Of a stretch of DNA of 64,000 nucleotides, positions 11,154 to 23,475 are shown piece after piece. The notes under the pieces were generated by a model that was given only the letters and a program-made list of their open reading frames with translations, was not told the DNA's origin and ran no database searches. Every line of letters starts with the position of its first letter. Position 1 is the first letter of the stretch. The translations under genes and the position numbers were made by a program. Location: assembly GCA_023078685.1 (NCBI GenBank), contig JALGAS010000008.1, forward strand, positions 3,224,001 to 3,288,000. The letters are read 5' to 3'. Source of the stretch: Neopestalotiopsis rosae. Its lineage: Eukaryota; Ascomycota; Sordariomycetes; Amphisphaeriales; Sporocadaceae.

Positions 11154-12817
11154 AGTGATCATATGTACTATAGGAACTGAGAACGTCTATACCTTTGCTA
11201 CTATTTCAATTCGACAACAATCATGATCAAAAATCAAGCAAGATATTAAGGGCCATTAATATGTTTCAGATCCTTTGACAAGATATGACGACACCGACTA
11301 CCTTCTGAACTTATTTTGTTATAGTCGATTGCGTGATTCCACTCTGCATCTCCAACGGCAGCAAATCTGACGAATGATGGAGCTGAGTCGCGACTAACGT
11401 GTAAGACCTACCACATAGTCGCTCCAACCAAATCCTTGACGGGGATGCAATGTGTGCACATATGCAGGAGTACGTTCAAGGAACAAGTACAGACCGGAAG
11501 AGTCATAATCAGTGATTTATTGGGCGATGAAATGGATCGACGGCTCTAGACTTGGTTGCGTGATTGCACGAAACAGTGGCATCACACAGTTACTCCATCT
11601 ACTCTCTAGGATGCTGCAAGATGACTTGGCCATTTAAGGAAGAAAAAGTCGTCATAAGCTCGGCAATCGACTATACATCAATTCAAAAAAAAAAGAAAAA
11701 AAAAAAAAAAAAGAATTGTACTCAACAAAGGCCGTTTGGCGCAGAGCAATGAATCCTTCTTCGCCCAATACAGACCAGAAGGGTACATGGCATTGGTATT
11801 ACCTCGTTTATCATATAGTGTTTCAATGAGACCGCGTCCCTTGTACCACCTTTGACTATAAATTTGCAAATGCATTCTAATCCGCTTGTAGCCAACTTCG
11901 TCCGCCTTATATCAACTTGCTGGAATGCCACCAGCAGCTCAAATCGAACGATAGGAACGCGGGAGAAAGAAGTGAAGACCCATGCGTCGAATTCCTCAAG
12001 ATCCAATGGCTCAATCCTGCTAACAGCCCTGTGGCGGAAACAGTATCGATTATCGATAATTGGCCTTTGCATCATGGGCGCAAGAGGTTGATGACCCCCC
12101 AGACCTTGAAATCCATCTTCTGTCAATTGGTTGCTGCTAGGGGGCGAGTCGTAGCCAGAACGAGGAAAAAACACCGACAACAACTACAAGTAAGGCGATC
12201 ACCTATAAAATCGTATTGACTTTCTGCAATTGTTGTGAAATGACCACGAAACGCGTCTACCGATTCTGTTTCTTGACGACGCTACAGTCAGCACAGAATA
12301 GTACATGGATTTGAAGCCGATTTCGGAGCGCTGCAAGTATCTACGTCAGTGTGCTTTTCCTCGGTCAACACAATGGGGGAGTTCGCATAATTGAGAGCAC
12401 CACATCGTAAGCGTAATTTCTACTAAGAGTAGCCAATATAACTACAGATGAAGGCTTGATACATTTTCCCATGAAAAATAGTAAGCTGACTGGTCATTGA
12501 TCCTGATGGTAATGATTACATTTAGGCCCATGTCTAGTCGTAGGTCGTGTGCCGCGAATTTTGTTCTGGTGGGGTTCTGCTACACTAATTGACCTCATGC
12601 CTCCCCCGCCCCCACCATTGACTTTCCTCACCAAGCAGCCAGAGCAGCTTCCAGTGGGAGTCATTCCTTCAGCTAGGGACATCCCCGCCATCGGAGCAGC
12701 CAAAATTTCACTTTTGTGCTGAATACAACATACAACCATACACCGCTGCAAAACACACCACCGACTTCTTCTTTGCTTCAATTGCACCAACAAGGAGAAG
12801 TCAACAGACCGCACAGT
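11154..12817. promoter_or_regulatory. Divergent promoter region between ASST-like gene and LYS2
   Basis: The two start codons point away from each other here. The spacer holds an A-rich tract at 11685-11712 and the perfect 12-bp palindrome attatcgataat at 12049-12060, part of a doubled ATCGAT motif. No TGACTCA-type site for a Gcn4/CPC-1 activator was found by eye near LYS2. Open frames around 11.7-12.2 kb lack recognisable protein features. Confidence 0.45.
11685..11712 (+). repeat. Poly-A tract A10-G-A17
   Basis: Ten A residues, one G, then seventeen A residues. It lies in the divergent spacer about 0.5 kb upstream of the ASST-like start codon. It may exclude nucleosomes as poly(dA:dT) promoter elements do, or it may be a retroposition relic. 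The exact length may be wrong because homopolymers are error-prone. Confidence 0.8.
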
Positions 12818-15800
12818 ATGGCGCAATTACCCGATCCCACAGCCGACCTTAATTGGTCTGGCTACGCTGGCGCAATCCACGAGTTTTTCCAACAAAACGC
12901 AGAAGCCCACCCGGATCGCCCATGTGTGATTGAGACGCAGTCGTCAACCACGCCCGAGAGGCGCTTCACCTACCGCCAGATCTACGAGGCCTCAAACACG
13001 CTGGCCCACTACCTCCACGATGCCGGAGTCACCAATGGAGACGTGGTCATGATCTGGGCGCACCGCTCTGTAGATTTGGTGGTCAGCTTGATGGGTATTC
13101 TGGTAGGCATTCATATGCGCATTGCCCTCTTGACAAGTACAGCATTGGCTCACCATGTTTCCACTTCATAGGCCGCTGGAGCGACCATGACTGTCCTCGA
13201 TCCTGCCTACCCCCCTGCGAGACAGCAGATTTACCTCGAGGTCTCTCAACCTCGCGCTCTGCTAAGAATTGGCAGAGCGACCGACGAGAACGGCCCATTG
13301 GCACCACAGGTACAGCAATACATTGACAACGAACTTCAGCTCAAGGCCGACGTTCCTGAGCTGCGCCTGCACGACAATGGTTTCCTTTCCGGAGGCGAGA
13401 TTGATGGCAAGGACGTTTTCGAAAAGGCCAGGCAAGCTGGCTCAGGGCCGCCGCCCCCAGTCATTGTCGGTCCCGACTCCAACCCGACCCTCTCCTTCAC
13501 CTCGGGAAGTGAAGGCCGTCCCAAGGGCGTTCTCGGCCGCCACGACAGTTTGGCACGATACTTCCCTTGGATGTCTAAGCGCTTCAACTTGACCTCGGAA
13601 AGTATATTCACCATGCTTTCTGGTATCGCCCACGATCCCATTCAGCGAGACATTTTCACACCCCTCTTCCTGGGCGCGCAGTTGCTGGTGCCCGCCAAGG
13701 AGGACATTCAGCACGAAAAGCTGGCTGAGTGGTTCCGTGACCACAAGCCTACCGTGAGTCACTTGACCCCGGCCATGGGTCAGATCCTGGTCGGAGGTGC
13801 CACTGCAGAATTCCCGAGCCTGCAGCAGGTCTTCTTTGTGGGCGATGTTCTCACTACTAGAGATTGCCGTACTCTTAGAAAACTCGCCGTCAATGCCAAT
13901 ATTCAAAACATGTTTGGTTCGACCGAGACGCAAAGAGCTGTCAGCTATTTCGAGGTTCCCAGCAGAGCTAGAGATCCCGATTTCATGGATAAGCTGAAGG
14001 ACACTGTCCCAGCTGGAACTGGTATGGAGGGCGTTCAGCTTTTGATTGTCGACCGCCAAGACCGTAACAAGCTCTGTGGAGTGGGCGAGACTGGAGAAAT
14101 CTATGTTCGTGCAGCTGGTCTGGCCGAGGGATACCTGGGCGATCCTCAGAAGAACCAGGAGAAGTTTATCAACAACTGGTTTGTTGATGAGAAGAAGTGG
14201 ACCGAGCTCGACCAGCAGCTCAACAAGGATGAGCCGTGGAGAAAGTATTTCCAGGGACCACGAGACCGCATGTACCGCACTGGAGATCTCGGAAAGTACC
14301 TCGAGTCGGGCGACGTGGAGTGCACTGGTCGTGCTGATGATCAAGTCAAGATCCGTGGTTTCCGCATTGAGCTCAACGAGATTGATAGCAATCTCAGCCA
14401 GAGCCCTCTGATCCGAGACTGCAAGACCCTGGTGCGAAGAGATCGTAACGAGGAACAGACCCTGGTGAGTTACATCGTGCCTGAAACGGCCGAGTGGCAA
14501 AGCTTTGTCGCTGCACGCGAGATTGAAGACGTCGAGGATGAAGGTTTGGAAATGGGCTCTGTCAAGGTCTACTTGAAGAAGTACCGAGTACTTCAGACCG
14601 AGGTCAGAGATCACTTAAAGACCCGCCTCCCCGTCTATGCGGTTCCGACAATCTACATCGTCCTTAACAAGCTGCCCCTCAACCCCAACGGCAAGGTGGA
14701 CAAGCCAAATCTGCCCTTCCCTGATGTTGCGGAACGTGTGGAGGATGCCTCTGAGGAGGATCTGAAGAGCTGGGAGTCTCTTTCGGAGACTGCCAAGAAT
14801 GTCGCTCAGCAATGGGCCGACGTCGTTCGTGGTTTGAACCCAAAGACCATCCGACCAGAGCACAACTTCTTTGACCTTGGTGGTCACAGTCTTTTGGCTC
14901 AACAGCTGCTCCTCAATGTTAGAAAGAACTTGGGTGCGAATGTGTCCATCAACACTCTGTACGAGTTCCCAAGTCTGGCCGGATTCAGTTCAGCTATCGA
15001 CAACCTCCTCAACAAGGCCAATGGCGCTGCCGCTGAGGATGCTGAAGAGGGCGACCCCGCGTATGCCAAGTCTCTGGACGAGCTCATGAACCGCCTGGCA
15101 CCCAAGTATCAGACAGCGAACTTGGATGCGATTGGCGGTTCCGAGCCCCTTACCGTCTTCCTCACGGGAGCAACAGGTTTCCTGGGTGCCTACTTGGTCA
15201 AGGATATCATGGATCGCACTAAACGCCAGATCAACCTTATCGCTCACGTCCGAGGTGCCAAGGATTCCGCGGCAGCTCTGGACCGTCTCCAACGCTCCAT
15301 CAGTGCCTACGGTCTCTGGAAGGAGGAATGGTCTTCAAGAGTCAGCTGTGTCATTGGTGATTTGGCACTGCCGAACCTGGGACTCGACGAGGCCAGCTGG
15401 AAAAAGGTTGCCAATGAGGCAGATGTCATTATTCACAACGGTGCTACTGTCCACTGGGTCAAGAGATACCAAGATATGATGACTGCCAATGTCTTGTCTA
15501 CTCTCGACGCAATGACGCTTTGCAACGAAGGAAAGCCAAAGACATTCACCTTTGTCAGCTCCACCAGTGCATTGGACACTGATCACTACATCAAGCTGTC
15601 AGAGCAGCAAACCAGTACTGGTCAAGGAGCTGTCTACGAGGACGATGATATGGAGGGCAGCCGCAGAGGCCTCGGAACAGGTTACGGCCAGACCAAGTGG
15701 GTTTCTGAGCAACTTGTCCGCGAGGCAGGCAAGCGCGGACTGTCTGGTTCCGTCATCCGGGCAGGCTACATTCTTGGTGACATGGTTACTGGTGTTTGCA

Positions 15801-16399
15801 ACACTGATGACTTCCTGATCCGAATCCTCAAGGGTTGTGTGCAGCTTTCGTCGCGCCCGCGTATTGTCAACACTGTCAACGCTGTCCCGGTCAACCACGT
15901 CTCTCGCATCGTTGTTGCTGCCGCTCTGAACCCTATTTCGAACGGTGCTCACGTCCTCCACGTGACGGCCCACCCTCGCCTCCGCATGAACGAGTACTTG
16001 TCCCTGCTGGAGTACTATGGCTACAAGACTCCCGAGGTCAGCTATGACGCCTGGAAGTCTGAGCTGGAAAAGTTCGTGTCGGCCGGTGCTCTGGAGAAGG
16101 ATCAAGAGCAGCATGCGCTCATGCCCCTGTTCCACTTCTGTATGAACGACCTTCCCGCAAACACCCGCGCTCCTGAGCTGGATGATAGAAACACGGCTGC
16201 AGTGCTCAAGGCAGATGCGGAGAGATGGACAGGTGTTGATGAGAGCTTCGGCTATGGTATTGGCAGAGAAGAAATTGGCAAATACTTGGGATACCTGTCC
16301 AAGATCAAGTTCATTCCTGGGCCAACGGAGAAGGGAAGGCCCCTGCCCGAAATCACGACCGAGGCTCAGGCCATTGGTGGACGTGGCGGTGCGGCTTAG
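12818..16399 (+). CDS. LYS2: L-2-aminoadipate reductase (alpha-aminoadipate reductase large subunit)
   Basis: Exons 12818-13102 and 13172-16399 encode 1170 residues, the usual size for this enzyme. It activates alpha-aminoadipate with ATP, loads it on a carrier thiol and reduces it with NADPH to the semialdehyde, the fungal-specific step of lysine synthesis. The order is adenylation, carrier, reductase. Adenylation motifs include TSGSEGRPKG (about 205-214), GSTETQRAVSYF and DRMYRTGDLGKY. The carrier site is FFDLGGHSLLAQQ near residue 660-670, whose Ser takes the phosphopantetheine added by a separate LYS5-type transferase. The reductase begins with the NADP-binding motif FLTGATGFLGAYL near 760. 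Coding bias is strong, as expected for a well-expressed biosynthetic gene. The next gene on the same strand is a vacuolar-type transporter. Confidence 0.97.
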
Positions 16400-16963
16400 A
16401 TCTGATACTGTGTATTTTGGAGTTTCAAGGGTCAGAATTGAAAAAAGCGATTTGTGTTTTGATATAAATAAGAATCTACAAGATCTACATATAGAATAGC
16501 AAGAGCACTAAGACGTGCGAATAACGGGCATTTTACCGACTACGATTCCTCCCCAACTCGCAATCGACTTGGGGTGATCATATGAACAGTCCACTGTCCT
16601 TACTCGTACATCTGAGTCATACCGACAGAAGTACACAGTAGGTCTTATGTGTTACAACTAGCCCCAACCCCAGGAGATGCTTGAAACCAATGAGATTAAA
16701 GTATTCTCAATGACAATCGTACGCCCTTCTGGGATGTGGGCAGTCCGTATCGTGCGCTAGCGGCATGCAATAGTCGTTATATCTCCACCATTGATCACGC
16801 AATTACAACCAGGCGAAATATCTGCTGCGAGGAACCGAGATTGTGTATCGGCGTGCTCGCTGACGGCTTGGCTATAAACGTACTTTTTAAGCCATTGATG
16901 GGCTGGCCTTGTCGTGTTTTGCCAACGTGACATGAGATTGATTTCGCAGCAAACCAACTCGGA
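16400..16963. other. LYS2 3' region and promoter of the MFS gene
   Basis: A/T-rich sequence with 'ataaataag' near 16463 could serve as a polyadenylation region for LYS2. The rest should contain the promoter of the downstream transporter. No gene is supported. Confidence 0.45.
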
Positions 16964-18919
16964 ATGCCGTCGATAGAACACTTTCCGCCCCCGACAGAGG
17001 TTGTTGCGGCGGCCGCCACCACTCGGGACGGAACTACCGCAGACCATGATGATTCGGAGCGAGGCCTAGAATCAAATGAGTCCGGGGGAGAGCAGCAACC
17101 GCTACTAAGCCAACGAGCGGCGCCGGGAGAAGAGACCCGAGACGATGACGGCGGCGGCGGCGGCGGCGAATGGAAGGCGCCCCGGCACTTTTTGCTCATA
17201 GAGGTGGCCATCTTCGCCAACGTGTTCCTGTATGGCCTGGACAGCACCATCACGGCCGCCACGTACGCCGTCATCGCGTCCGAGTTCGACGCCGTCAACA
17301 CAGCCTCGTGGCTGACGACGAGCTACCTGGTCACGAGCACGGCCTTTCAGCCCCTGTACGGCCGCATCTCGGACATCTTTGGGCGCCGCGTCTGCTTCTT
17401 CATATCCACCGTCACGTTCGCCCTGGGCTGTCTGGGCTGCGGTGTCGCGCGGGACTTTGTGCTGCTTAACCTTATGCGGGCGCTCACTGGCTTTGGAGGC
17501 GGTGGTTTGATGACCATGGGTGAGTTTGAACTCGGGTGAGCATCATGAAGAGAAAAGAGAGTGCTAATCTTTGCTTCTCATATTAGCCACTATCGTCAAC
17601 TCGGACATGATCCCCTTTCGGAAGCGAGGCATGTACCAAGCCCTCCAAAACGCCTCGTTTGGCTTTGGCGCCATTGCCGGGGCGTCGTTCGGCGGCTCCA
17701 TTGCCGACTCCATCGGCTGGCGCTGGTGCTTCCTGCTGCAGGTCCCCGTGTCGGCCGTCGCCCTGGGGCTGGGCTACCTGGTGATCCGCAACCCGCATAA
17801 TGCGTTGCACGGGTCGAGCTTGGCCGAACTGTGGCGGGCCGTCGATATCTCGGGCGCGCTGCTCCTGGTCACTGCCATCTCGGTGCAGCTTATCGGACTA
17901 AGCCTGGGAGGCAACGAGCTGGCTTGGTCCAGCCCCTGGGTCATCTCTTCCCTCGTCGGCAGTTTTGTGTTGCTAAGTTTGTTCTTGGTCGTCGAGGCCA
18001 AGACCAAGGCGATTCCCGTGATACCTTTGCGCATGCTCCACGGTTGGCTGCCGGGTTTGACGCAGGCTACCAATGTCTGTGTTGGGCTCAGTGCGTATGC
18101 CTACCTCTTCATGCTGCCCTTATTCTTTCAAGTTGTTCTACTAGACTCGGCCACAACGGCTGGTGCCCGCCTGGCGATCCCTTCGTTGGCCACACCCATT
18201 GGCGGCGTTATTGCCGGAGTGGTCATGTCGCGATGGGGCAAGCTGACGGCGCTGGTGCGGACGGGCGCCATCCTCATGGCTGTGGGCAATGCTCTCGTCA
18301 CTTCGCTCCAATTCGAGGACTCTCTCTGGAAGTACTATGTCTACATATTTCCGGCCAACTTGGGTCAAGGTATCGTCTATCCGGGTATTCTGTTTACGTC
18401 TCTGGCCACGTTTGAGCACGCAGGTAAGTGCAAAGAAACCTTTCCTGGATGTTGATAGTTGTATGGCTAAAACTATACGTTCCTGTAGATCATGCGGTTT
18501 GCGCTTCTACAGTCTACCTCATCAGGTCTCTTGGCACCGTCTGGGGCGTCTCAATCACTTCCGCCATTTTGCAAACCACACTGAGCGTCAAATTACCGGA
18601 GGCTCTAAGTGACGTTCCAAACAAGTGGGAGGTATGTGAATTTTCCATGTAGCCCCATTCAAAATCATATTGAGTTCTTTTTCCTTGTATTTTGTAACCA
18701 TTGCTGACTGCTCTCTTTTTCTTCGCGCAGATCATTGACAACATCCGCCACTCTGTAGATGCGCTTAAACAACTGCCTCCTGATATTCAACTCAAAGCTC
18801 GACTGGTGTACTATCATGGACTACAATACTCATTTGCGGCGTCGACTGGAATTGCAGCCATAGCATTTATTACGGCAATGTTTATAAACGGCAAGGGGTT
18901 GCGGAAAACAACCAGCTGA
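16964..18919 (+). CDS. MFS transporter, vacuolar basic amino acid (Vba/Fnx1) type
   Basis: Exons 16964-17519, 17587-18423, 18489-18631 and 18731-18919 encode 574 residues. It belongs to the 14-helix drug:H+ antiporter (DHA2-like) part of the major facilitator superfamily. The loop motif AFQPLYGRISDIFGRR after helix 2 and WLTTSYLVTSTAFQPLYG match the Fnx1/Vba group, which moves basic amino acids into the vacuole. The N-terminal tail is hydrophilic and carries an acidic dileucine motif, EQQPLL at residues 43-48, the sort of signal that sorts proteins to the vacuole by the AP-3 route. A short poly-Gly run (63-68) precedes helix 1. The substrate is inferred from family and from LYS2 lying directly upstream; a multidrug exporter is the main alternative. 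Confidence 0.87.
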
Positions 18920-19327
18920 GATGTGTCTGTTTTTGTGGGTGGTTACATCAAGATATTTCCTAGGAATGGTGATACTAGCTGGAATAAGAATAATCATGAT
19001 TCAATTGATGAACTGAATGAAAAGTCACATATTATTCGCTGTGAAATTCTTACTGACTGTAGTCATTGTAGATGTATCTTTGATGAACATGTGGTGTTGC
19101 ACCCATACTACTTTGAGCGTGAGGTCCCTCTAGCTTTGATATACATTTCTGTTATGGTGTATCGTGTATCGTACTTCAAATAATCTTTGATTAATCATAC
19201 CAGGTCTTGTTCTCACAGTGGACCGACCTATAGCATAACCTACATGGTTTTCTATCTTTGCTATCACAGAAATCGCAATGTATAACGCGCTCACTCGTTA
19301 ATTCATAAAAACTCATTCCATCCCATT
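18920..19327. other. Convergent 3' spacer
   Basis: A/T-rich sequence between the stop codons of the MFS gene (plus) and the flavin monooxygenase (minus). It presumably holds both polyadenylation sites. No coding sequence is seen. Confidence 0.5.
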
Positions 19328-20645
19328 TCATCCGCTCTCGGCCGGGACCTCAGCAGTCGGAACCACCACATTAGACTCCTTGGCCAGCGCGGGAGCGGCA
19401 CTCTCGCCCTTTTCCCGCCTGTCCAGCTCCTCGCGCACCCGCGGCAGGATGTACCGACCATAATCGACGGCGTCGTTGTAGTTGTCGTAGCCGCGGATGG
19501 AGATGAGCTCGCAGCCGAGGTCCACGTAGTCGAGGATCGAGTCTGAGAGCGTTTGTGGCGATCCGACCAAGGCGGTAGAGGCGCCACGGGCACCAGTTGC
19601 AGTTACCTAGAGGAGAAAACAATGGTCAGCAAGTTTTCGTTTTCGTTTGATGGATTATACACTCTACTTGTGAATAGACTGTGAGGGCTCGGTGGAACTT
19701 ACAGTAGGATACCAAAGAGCGCGGTCTTGCACCTCGCCGCGAGAGGCAATGTCCAACAAGCGCTGCGATCCCACGTTCTGGGGCGCGGCGCCGGTCGCGG
19801 GGGCCAGGTTGGGACCGGCCTTGCCCGAGTTGGCCTTGAGGAGGTCGAGGTAGCGGTAGGCCTTTTGCCAGGCGAGGTCGTCGGTCTCGGCCAGAATAGG
19901 GCGGAACGTGACCCAGATGCGCGGCCTGTCGGTGCGCCCGGCCTTTTCGGCCTCGGCGTAGATGCGGTCAATCTGCTCCTTGGTCTCCTTGAGGGGCTCG
20001 CCCCAGAGCCCAAAGATGTCGGCCAGGGAGCCGCCGACGCGGTAGGCCTCGGGCGACGAGCCGCCCACGGACACCGGGATCGTGCCCTTGGTGGGCCGCA
20101 CCTGGTTGCTGAAGCCCTTGAAGGTGTAGTACTTGCTCTCCCAGTCAAAGGGCTCGGCCGACTGCCAGGCGCGGCGGAGGATCTTGATGTAGTCCTCGAG
20201 GCGGCCGTAGCGCTCGTCCTTGCCCAGGAAATCGCCCTCCTTGGCCTGCTCGGCGTCGCTGCCGCCGGCGATGAAGTGCACCACGACGCGGCCGGCGCTC
20301 AGCTGGTCCAGCGTCGCCAGGGCCTTGGCCGCCACCGTCGGGTACATGGTGTTGGGCCGCAGGGCGATGATGACGCTGATGTTCTTGGTCACGGCGGCAA
20401 TGGTGGCGCCGATGGTGAAAGGGTCATAGGACCCCGAGCCGTACGGCACGAGGGTGTAGTTGAAGCCATACTCGTCAAGTGTCCTGGCATATCTGACCAG
20501 GTACTGGGGATCAATACCGGTCGGGTTGGGGCCCGTGGCGATCTCCGTCGCCGAATTGTTAAATGTCAGGCTATGTATATCCGTGTTAGTGACTGCGGTT
20601 CATGCTCATTCCAAGGAAACCGTACCTGATAAATTCTGTGGGCAT
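19328..20645 (-). CDS. Luciferase-like FMN-dependent monooxygenase, alkanesulfonate monooxygenase (SsuD)-type
   Basis: Exons 20645-20626 (20 bp only), 20570-19703 and 19606-19328 encode 388 residues. The tiny first exon is supported by the chain ATG-PTEFIS joined to LTFNNSATEI with a good donor and acceptor. The fold is a bacterial-luciferase-type TIM barrel that uses reduced FMN. SsuD-like segments are YARTLDEYGFNYTLVPYGSG, IIALRPNTMYPTVAAK, LDQLSAGRVVVHFIAGG and PVSVGGSSPEAYRVGGSLAD. The family includes enzymes that release sulfite from alkanesulfonates; relatives act on many other substrates, so the call is at family level. The C-terminal segment TATGARGASTALVGSPQTLSDSILDYVDLG is also typical. 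A reduced-flavin partner is not visible nearby. The next gene in the same direction is the UstYa-like gene. Confidence 0.88.
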
Positions 20646-21291
20646 TTTGACTGTATTTGTTTTCAAATAAAAATGAAGTAAATTATGTCTAGACTTCTTT
20701 TTATTTAATGCTCATCTTCCAAGACTGCTATGATCTATTCAATCTGCCTTATGTGTATTTATAAGCGTTGACTGCTTGCTCCGCATGCATCCTGAATGGC
20801 ATCATTGCTATCGCGATCACGCAATACCGAGCTCGGTCGGGGACCCATCTTTATAGTTGTGAATGGCCCTTTCAATGGCTGCACTCCTCCAGTATGATCT
20901 CTAATCTATAGTTTGGGTTGCGCCATGTCAGATCACGCCCACCTTTGATTGTTTGGGCGAGCGCAGGGTGAAGCTCCGGGCCCTGGAGTCGCTGGAGTGA
21001 CTCGGCCGAGTTATATGACCTGTGTCTGCAGGAGGATATTTGACCCCAAGGACCCCACTAAACATGCGATACTGAGGCCCTGCTCAGCTTCAAGGCGAAG
21101 TAGATATTCGCGCTGCTGTCATGGTGCTCAACTCTCTGGTCTTGTATGGTGTTCGCCGATGGCATGGCCACTCTGGCTGATACAAACGGCCGCAACTTGA
21201 ATCCATACCAGTGATTGCACACACCAAGCCGGGAATTTCCAATGCCTCTGACAAGTTATTTTTGGATAGCGATAAGTCATCATTGGGTAGT
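20646..21291. other. Intergenic, monooxygenase promoter
   Basis: Promoter side of the minus-strand monooxygenase and 3' side of the UstYa-like gene. No supported gene or notable repeat. Confidence 0.45.
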
Positions 21292-22370
21292 CTAGATCCA
21301 TTCAACATCGTCGACTCGGTTTGTATTCAGGTAATCAAGCACCTCGTCGTACGATTTGCAGACGTGTTTGGCGTCCCATCCATCCGATCCTATAAAGCCT
21401 TCTGGGAAAGTCGTCTCCTTTCCTTCAAGGGCAATATCACCGGCGCACATGATGGCCTGGCGGATATAGTCCTACGCAAATGTGAGGTTAGTCGGGCTGC
21501 TCTTTCAGATGTGGAATTGATCCATGAATTTCCAAAGGAAAACTGGTTTGTGCGGATATGAACTTACAAAGCAATGCGCAAGATGCCATGGAGACTCTTG
21601 TGGGATTTTCGATGTGACATTGCCAGAATATGCACTGAACACTTCTGCAATGGCATACTTTCGTACTTATTAGCATAGATTGGGCGCCAAGAAGAATCAG
21701 GAGACATACCAGACAGTGTAGCTGGTGCGTCATGGACGTCGTCACAACGAATTTGCTAGCATAGCCCTCGAGCTTTTGCGGAAGGTCATGATACTTGGCT
21801 GGATCTTTGACATTCAGATATCCCAGTCCCTCTGATTGACAAGGTCAGTTTCGTCAATTGGAATCATCCCTGACACATCTAGTTGACTTACTCGGAACGA
21901 TGCCCAACCACTTTTTGTGTACCTCTTCCGTGAAGAACTCAGATCCATTCTCGGGTACAAACATGGGATCAGGCTGGAAAGTCACAATCTTTTGCGTGAC
22001 TGGCCAGATGTCAGTTTCAGATGACCAACAAAGCGTGATAGCGGCACGTACAACGGGGCGCAAAACCAGTCACATCACCAGTCCCCTCATATTGCGCATC
22101 TGCCTTGTTCGTCTTGCCACTGCCAGTCCATTGGCGGTCCACCAGTAGCATGACGACGATGGCCACCAGGAACCCGTCAATCACCCATCGATATCTGTTC
22201 AGGACTTCTAGTATCCGAGCCCGCCTCGTCCGTGGCGGTGTCGCCGTGTGCATATAGTCCTTTTCGTCCAGGTCGAGCGGATCCTCAATGTGCATGTCAA
22301 GATCGTCAATTTCATCGCGCTCATCCGCCTTGACGCTCTGGTATTGGTGAGTCTTGTTGTTATTCGCCAT
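21292..22370 (-). CDS. UstYa-like (DUF3328) oxidase, single-pass membrane protein
   Basis: Five exons: 22370-22052, 21999-21892, 21831-21710, 21657-21568 and 21471-21292, giving 272 residues. After a hydrophilic N-terminus comes one membrane helix (about 62-78, WVIDGFLVAIVVMLLVD), then the lumenal DUF3328 domain. The two histidine motifs that define the family are present. The first is HQLHC at 178-182, where the usual later Arg is Ala. The second is HLAHCFDYIR at 208-217, which is canonical. The segment KIVTFQPDP and the ending CKSYDEVLDYL are also typical. UstYa enzymes oxidise and cyclise ribosomal peptides (dikaritins such as ustiloxin) or act in other secondary pathways. No precursor with a signal peptide and Kex2-spaced repeats was recognised beside it, so its substrate is unknown. 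Confidence 0.87.
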
Positions 22371-23475
22371 TTTTGCCGTGTCTTTCCTCTCCAAATGATC
22401 GCACTGGGCGCATGCGCACTCGAATTGGTGATGCTTCTAAAATCACGAAATCCACGCGATGTTCGAATTTACGATTGTTGTCTCTTTAGGTTTGCTTATC
22501 GAGAGCGATAGCGACAGCGACAGCCGAATCGCGACGTCGAAAGATTATCGTGCTCTGTCGATACTCGGGCTGTGAAATGACGCGCGGCTTGGACACAGTC
22601 TGGGATCAGACATGGAGCGTTTCACACTATCTTGAGCCAAGAAGCAGGGATTTGGTCGATGAAACGGGCGCGGTGCCTGGGCACGCTCGTCCTGTGGTAG
22701 CGATTCCCGTTGAAGCTCGCTTTCGCTGGAATGAGGATTCGATGTTCGGACGAGGGACTATTAAAGAGATACAATTTTGGAAAGCGTAAAGAAATGTTTG
22801 TTGACAGTTTCTTAGATGAGTCCTCTGGACCTTTTCGATAGACAGAGGACCAACTGAATACCTGCAGTATAGCCTGAAAGACCCACTATAACAGGGCGCT
22901 TACGGTATTAATACAGACTTGCAACCGGAAATAAGAAATGGCAAACAGAAGCAGAAACAAGTCAAAGGCAAAGGCGACTGTCGAGTGCTAGAGACAAGAA
23001 GAAAAATCTATCCATGTGTCTGGGACAACCACTACATCCTTACAGCAAATGAGCGCAGGCAGAATAAATCAACGCGCAAATCATCAAAGACCATCGCCCA
23101 TCTAGTTTCGGAGATAGGAGCGACAGAACCAGAACAGAACCTATGGGGGTGCGCTGATGCTACCCCAAGTGCAGCACGCAGTAGCTTTCAATATTGTTGC
23201 CCATATATTGTCATACTCTCTGTTACGAGTTGCTGGCCACATGGCAGCTTACAGGGTCTCGGGATCATTACGAAAATATTGGAGAGACCACTTTTGCCGG
23301 AGCCAGATGACGCATTTGAGCTGTAATGTAACACATGCAGAGCACATCTCATCTAAACTATTGTTTGTGTTTGGTGAACATGGTCGATGATTGAGCACTA
23401 TGCGACGCTGTCTAGGATATACCTTCTCCCATTTGATACGGGACCACTTGAGCATCTGGTCAAATATGCACAACT
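22371..23475. other. Intergenic, UstYa-like promoter and GH105 3' side
   Basis: Contains the promoter of the minus-strand UstYa-like gene and the 3' flank of the GH105 gene. A plus-strand frame at 22919-23326 has no recognisable motif and is treated as chance. No RiPP-like precursor was found here on either strand. Confidence 0.45.

Noticed and set aside
11722..12183. 153-codon minus-strand frame upstream of LYS2
   Set aside because: It starts at TTG, overlaps other frames of similar quality and shows no domain.
13442..14614. 390-residue minus-strand open frame
   Set aside because: It mirrors the LYS2 adenylation domain and has no protein family features.
12818..16399. Adenylation-carrier-reductase gene as a secondary-metabolite NRPS-like enzyme
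   Set aside because: Length, motif set and single-copy style coding bias fit primary-metabolism LYS2.
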